Shown: positions 8,329 to 8,774 of the stretch, in pieces
Layout: each line of letters opens with the position of its first letter
Numbering within the stretch: the first letter of the stretch is position 1
Source of the DNA: an uncultured Gemmatimonadaceae bacterium
GTDB lineage: Bacteria; Gemmatimonadota; Gemmatimonadetes; Gemmatimonadales; Gemmatimonadaceae
Reading direction: 5' to 3'
Length of the DNA stretch: 8,774 nt
NCBI GenBank assembly: GCA_955652635.1
Contig: CATPBN010000040.1
Span: forward strand, 1 to 8,774
Program-made: the position numbers and the translations under genes
Notes under the pieces: model-generated
The model's input: only the letters and a program-made list of their open reading frames with translations
The model's database searches: none
What the model was told of the DNA's origin: nothing

Positions 8329-8774
8329 GCCGGAGCTACCTCGGGACCTCCGAAGAGCGGTGGCTTGGACGTCTTGGGGTGCAATACCGGCGTCGCGAGC
8401 GCTGGTGCTGTCGGCGGCGGAGTGATCGGGCGCGGTGGAAGCGTTTCACCACGTGCGAGAATAGCAACCTCGTCGCCCGTGAGAGTCTCGCGGTCGAGCA
8501 AGGCCGCCGCAACGGTGTGGAGCAGCCCCATGTTTTCCTGCAACACGACGGTCGCCCGCGCGTACGCTTCCTTGATGACGCGCGTCACTTCGGAATCGAC
8601 GAGTTGCGCCGTGCGCTCCGAGACCTCGCGACGCGTCTGCAGCTCTCGACCCAGGAAAAGCTCCTGCTCGTTGTCCCCAACGAGGATCGGCCCGATCTCG
8701 TCGGAGAGTCCCCACTGCGACACGTAGCGGCGCGCGAGCCCGGTGGCCTGCTGAATGTCGCTGGCGGCTCCGGT
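8325..8774 (-). CDS. ftsH: ATP-dependent zinc metalloprotease FtsH, C-terminal part, 5' end beyond the window
   Basis: FtsH is a membrane-anchored AAA+ protease that degrades misassembled membrane proteins and selected cytosolic regulators. Only the last 149 codons are present, in frame to base 8774. They begin TGAASDIQQATGLARRYVSQWG, which matches the TGASNDL...AR...WG segment of the peptidase domain; the Asp of that segment is the third zinc ligand in characterised FtsH proteins. There follow GPILVG, ELFLGREL, the conserved VSERTAQLVDSEV helix and LLDRETLTGDEV. The AAA+ module and HEXXH motif lie outside the window. The last 40 or so residues are rich in Pro and Ala (PRPITPPPTAPALATPV), a low-complexity tail like the variable C-termini of other FtsH proteins. 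The TGA overlaps the folP GTG. Confidence 0.95.
   Translation of the reverse strand, partial: TGAASDIQQATGLARRYVSQWGLSDEIGPILVGDNEQELFLGRELQTRREVSERTAQLVDSEVTRVIKEAYARATVVLQENMGLLHTVAAALLDRETLTGDEVAILARGETLPPRPITPPPTAPALATPVLHPKTSKPPLFGGPEVAPA
8338..8342 (-). promoter_or_regulatory. folP: Ribosome binding site for folP inside the ftsH 3' end
   Basis: GAGGT on the minus strand stands nine bases before the folP GTG, within the last codons of ftsH. It supports the GTG start and independent ribosome loading in addition to coupling through the GTGA overlap. Confidence 0.6.

Overview
The window comes from a GC-rich bacterial chromosome and is filled almost end to end by housekeeping genes. Eight protein-coding genes are supported, two of them cut by the window edges. 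I see no tRNA, rRNA, CRISPR array, insertion sequence, phage gene or other sign of recent transfer. The organism cannot be named with certainty. The high GC, the EGHAVT variant in Dxs, the DUF2723 membrane protein and the ArsR-methyltransferase/ahcY pair fit Gemmatimonadota or a neighbouring phylum, but that is inference.

Left block, 1-3009, minus strand: xseB, then an ispA-type farnesyl diphosphate synthase, then dxs. The genes sit 4 and 11 bases apart, so they look like one operon. Dxs makes the first dedicated metabolite of the MEP isoprenoid pathway, and the prenyl synthase joins the resulting C5 units. XseB is the small subunit of exonuclease VII; its partner xseA is not in the window. 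dxs lacks only its last few codons.

Centre, 3010-5672, plus strand: a 126-base divergent region carries a probable promoter. It is followed by an ArsR-type repressor fused to a SAM-dependent methyltransferase domain, and 23 bases later by ahcY (S-adenosylhomocysteine hydrolase). The pair suggests a SAH- or SAM-sensing, SahR-like feedback loop. This is the most interesting biology here.

Right block, 5745-8774, minus strand: the C-terminal part of ftsH, then folP, then a DUF2723 (TMEM260-like) polytopic membrane protein. ftsH and folP overlap by four bases (GTGA), and the ftsH-folP link is widely conserved. The DUF2723 gene has an awkward 5' end: its frame stays open through the expected first membrane helix, but no ATG, GTG or TTG lies upstream of that helix. 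An ATA preceded by a well-placed GAGG is the best-looking start.

No convincing undescribed multi-gene system is present. The points worth a second look are the ArsR-methyltransferase fusion beside ahcY, the start of the DUF2723 gene, and a few substitutions at usually conserved positions in the isoprenoid enzymes.
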